A stretch of DNA of 64,000 nt from Gordonia spumicola (GTDB taxonomy: Bacteria; Actinomycetota; Actinomycetes; Mycobacteriales; Mycobacteriaceae): positions 434,001 through 498,000 of the forward strand of contig NZ_BJOV01000002.1 of NCBI RefSeq assembly GCF_009932475.1, given 5' to 3'. Position 1 is the first letter of the stretch, and every line of letters starts with the position of its first letter. Both the position numbers and the translations under genes were made by a program. The notes under the pieces were generated by a model that ran no database searches, was not told the DNA's origin, and saw only the letters and a program-made list of their open reading frames with translations. Shown one piece after another: positions 63,817-64,000 of this stretch.

Positions 63817-64000
63817 AGACGGCCACAGCCACGATCACGACCCACGCGACGGCGAGCGCCTGGAGGACGCGGTCGCCGAGGGCGACCTCCTCCGGCTCGC
63901 CTGCCTGGCCGCCGTCGACGTCGACCGCGTACCGCAGGATCGCGATGGTGAACGGCACCATCGAGATCGCGTAGAAGACGTTGTCGTCGTGCGGACCGTC
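63803..64000 (-). CDS. ubiA: C-terminus of decaprenyl-phosphate phosphoribosyltransferase (UbiA family)
   Basis: 65 residues run from the window edge to TGA: DGPHDDNVFYAISMVPFTIA, then a membrane helix and an end VAVYVPV. The short acidic loop EPEEVALGDR between the last two helices matches the C-terminal part of the UbiA-type enzyme that starts decaprenylphosphoryl-arabinose synthesis by moving phosphoribose onto decaprenyl phosphate. Overlap with aftB and the gene order support the call. The active-site region lies outside the window. Confidence 0.85.
   Translation of the reverse strand, partial: DGPHDDNVFYAISMVPFTIAILRYAVDVDGGQAGEPEEVALGDRVLQALAVAWVVIVAVAVYVPV

Overview
The window comes from a high-GC, mycolic-acid-producing actinobacterium of the Mycobacteriales, outside Mycobacterium itself. 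Gordonia or a close relative fits best, but the genus is an inference. The evidence is a chromosomal cell-envelope cluster with the complete decaprenyl-phosphoryl-arabinose and arabinogalactan machinery (DprE1, DprE2, AftA, EmbC, EmbA, EmbB, AftB, end of UbiA), galactan initiation and export (GlfT1, Wzm, Wzt), the mycolate condensation unit (AccD4, Pks13, FadD32) and two antigen-85-type mycolyltransferases.

Region 1 (1 to about 10.8 kb) is the right end of an integrated mobile element lodged in the 3' end of a tRNA-Ser(TGA) gene. It carries a type IV coupling ATPase, a divergent MobV-type relaxase, an SF3 primase/helicase replication protein with an apparent frameshift near its N-terminus, an excisionase-like protein and a tyrosine integrase. 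It also has two long non-coding blocks. The 4.1-5.7 kb block holds an oriT candidate and iteron-like GGCGTCATAG repeats. The 8.2-9.3 kb block holds ten copies of TGTAGGGA and a second repeat family with a 70-nt duplication. The left end of the element lies outside the window.

Region 2 (10.9-17.9 kb) follows the order around mycobacterial Rv3777-Rv3783: quinone oxidoreductase, a MarR regulator, a class V aminotransferase-like protein without the PLP lysine, the proteasome activator Bpa/PafE ending in GQYL, then wzm-wzt-glfT1 and an aldo/keto reductase. Region 3 (18-23.5 kb) is an accessory segment: an LLM oxidoreductase behind a perfect KstR-type palindrome, a double hot-dog dehydratase, a DUF5685 protein with an extreme cysteine-rich tail, a GtrA protein, a secreted lipase and a universal stress protein.

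Region 4 (23.5-42.5 kb) is the arabinan pathway: dprE1-dprE2-aftA-metallohydrolase, then rhlE, aroQ and a thioesterase on the opposite strand, then embC, a KstR-box epimerase gene inserted before embA, and embA-embB. Region 5 (42.5-46 kb) has a winged-helix/DUF559 nuclease-like gene bracketed by two near-identical hairpins, a DUF2231 membrane protein, a TSUP transporter and a VIT-type transporter. Region 6 (45.7-64 kb, mostly minus strand) contains the accD4-pks13-fadD32 operon, an LLM oxidoreductase, an envelope cutinase-like protein, a lipoprotein, a mycolyltransferase with an LGFP-type tail, a second DUF559 gene again bracketed by its own hairpin family, a second mycolyltransferase, aftB and the end of ubiA.

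Many genes have a TANNNT -10 element only 6-9 nt before the start codon and no Shine-Dalgarno sequence, so leaderless transcription looks common here. The observation most worth follow-up is the repeated layout hairpin - wHTH/DUF559 gene - hairpin at two unrelated loci, each with its own hairpin sequence.
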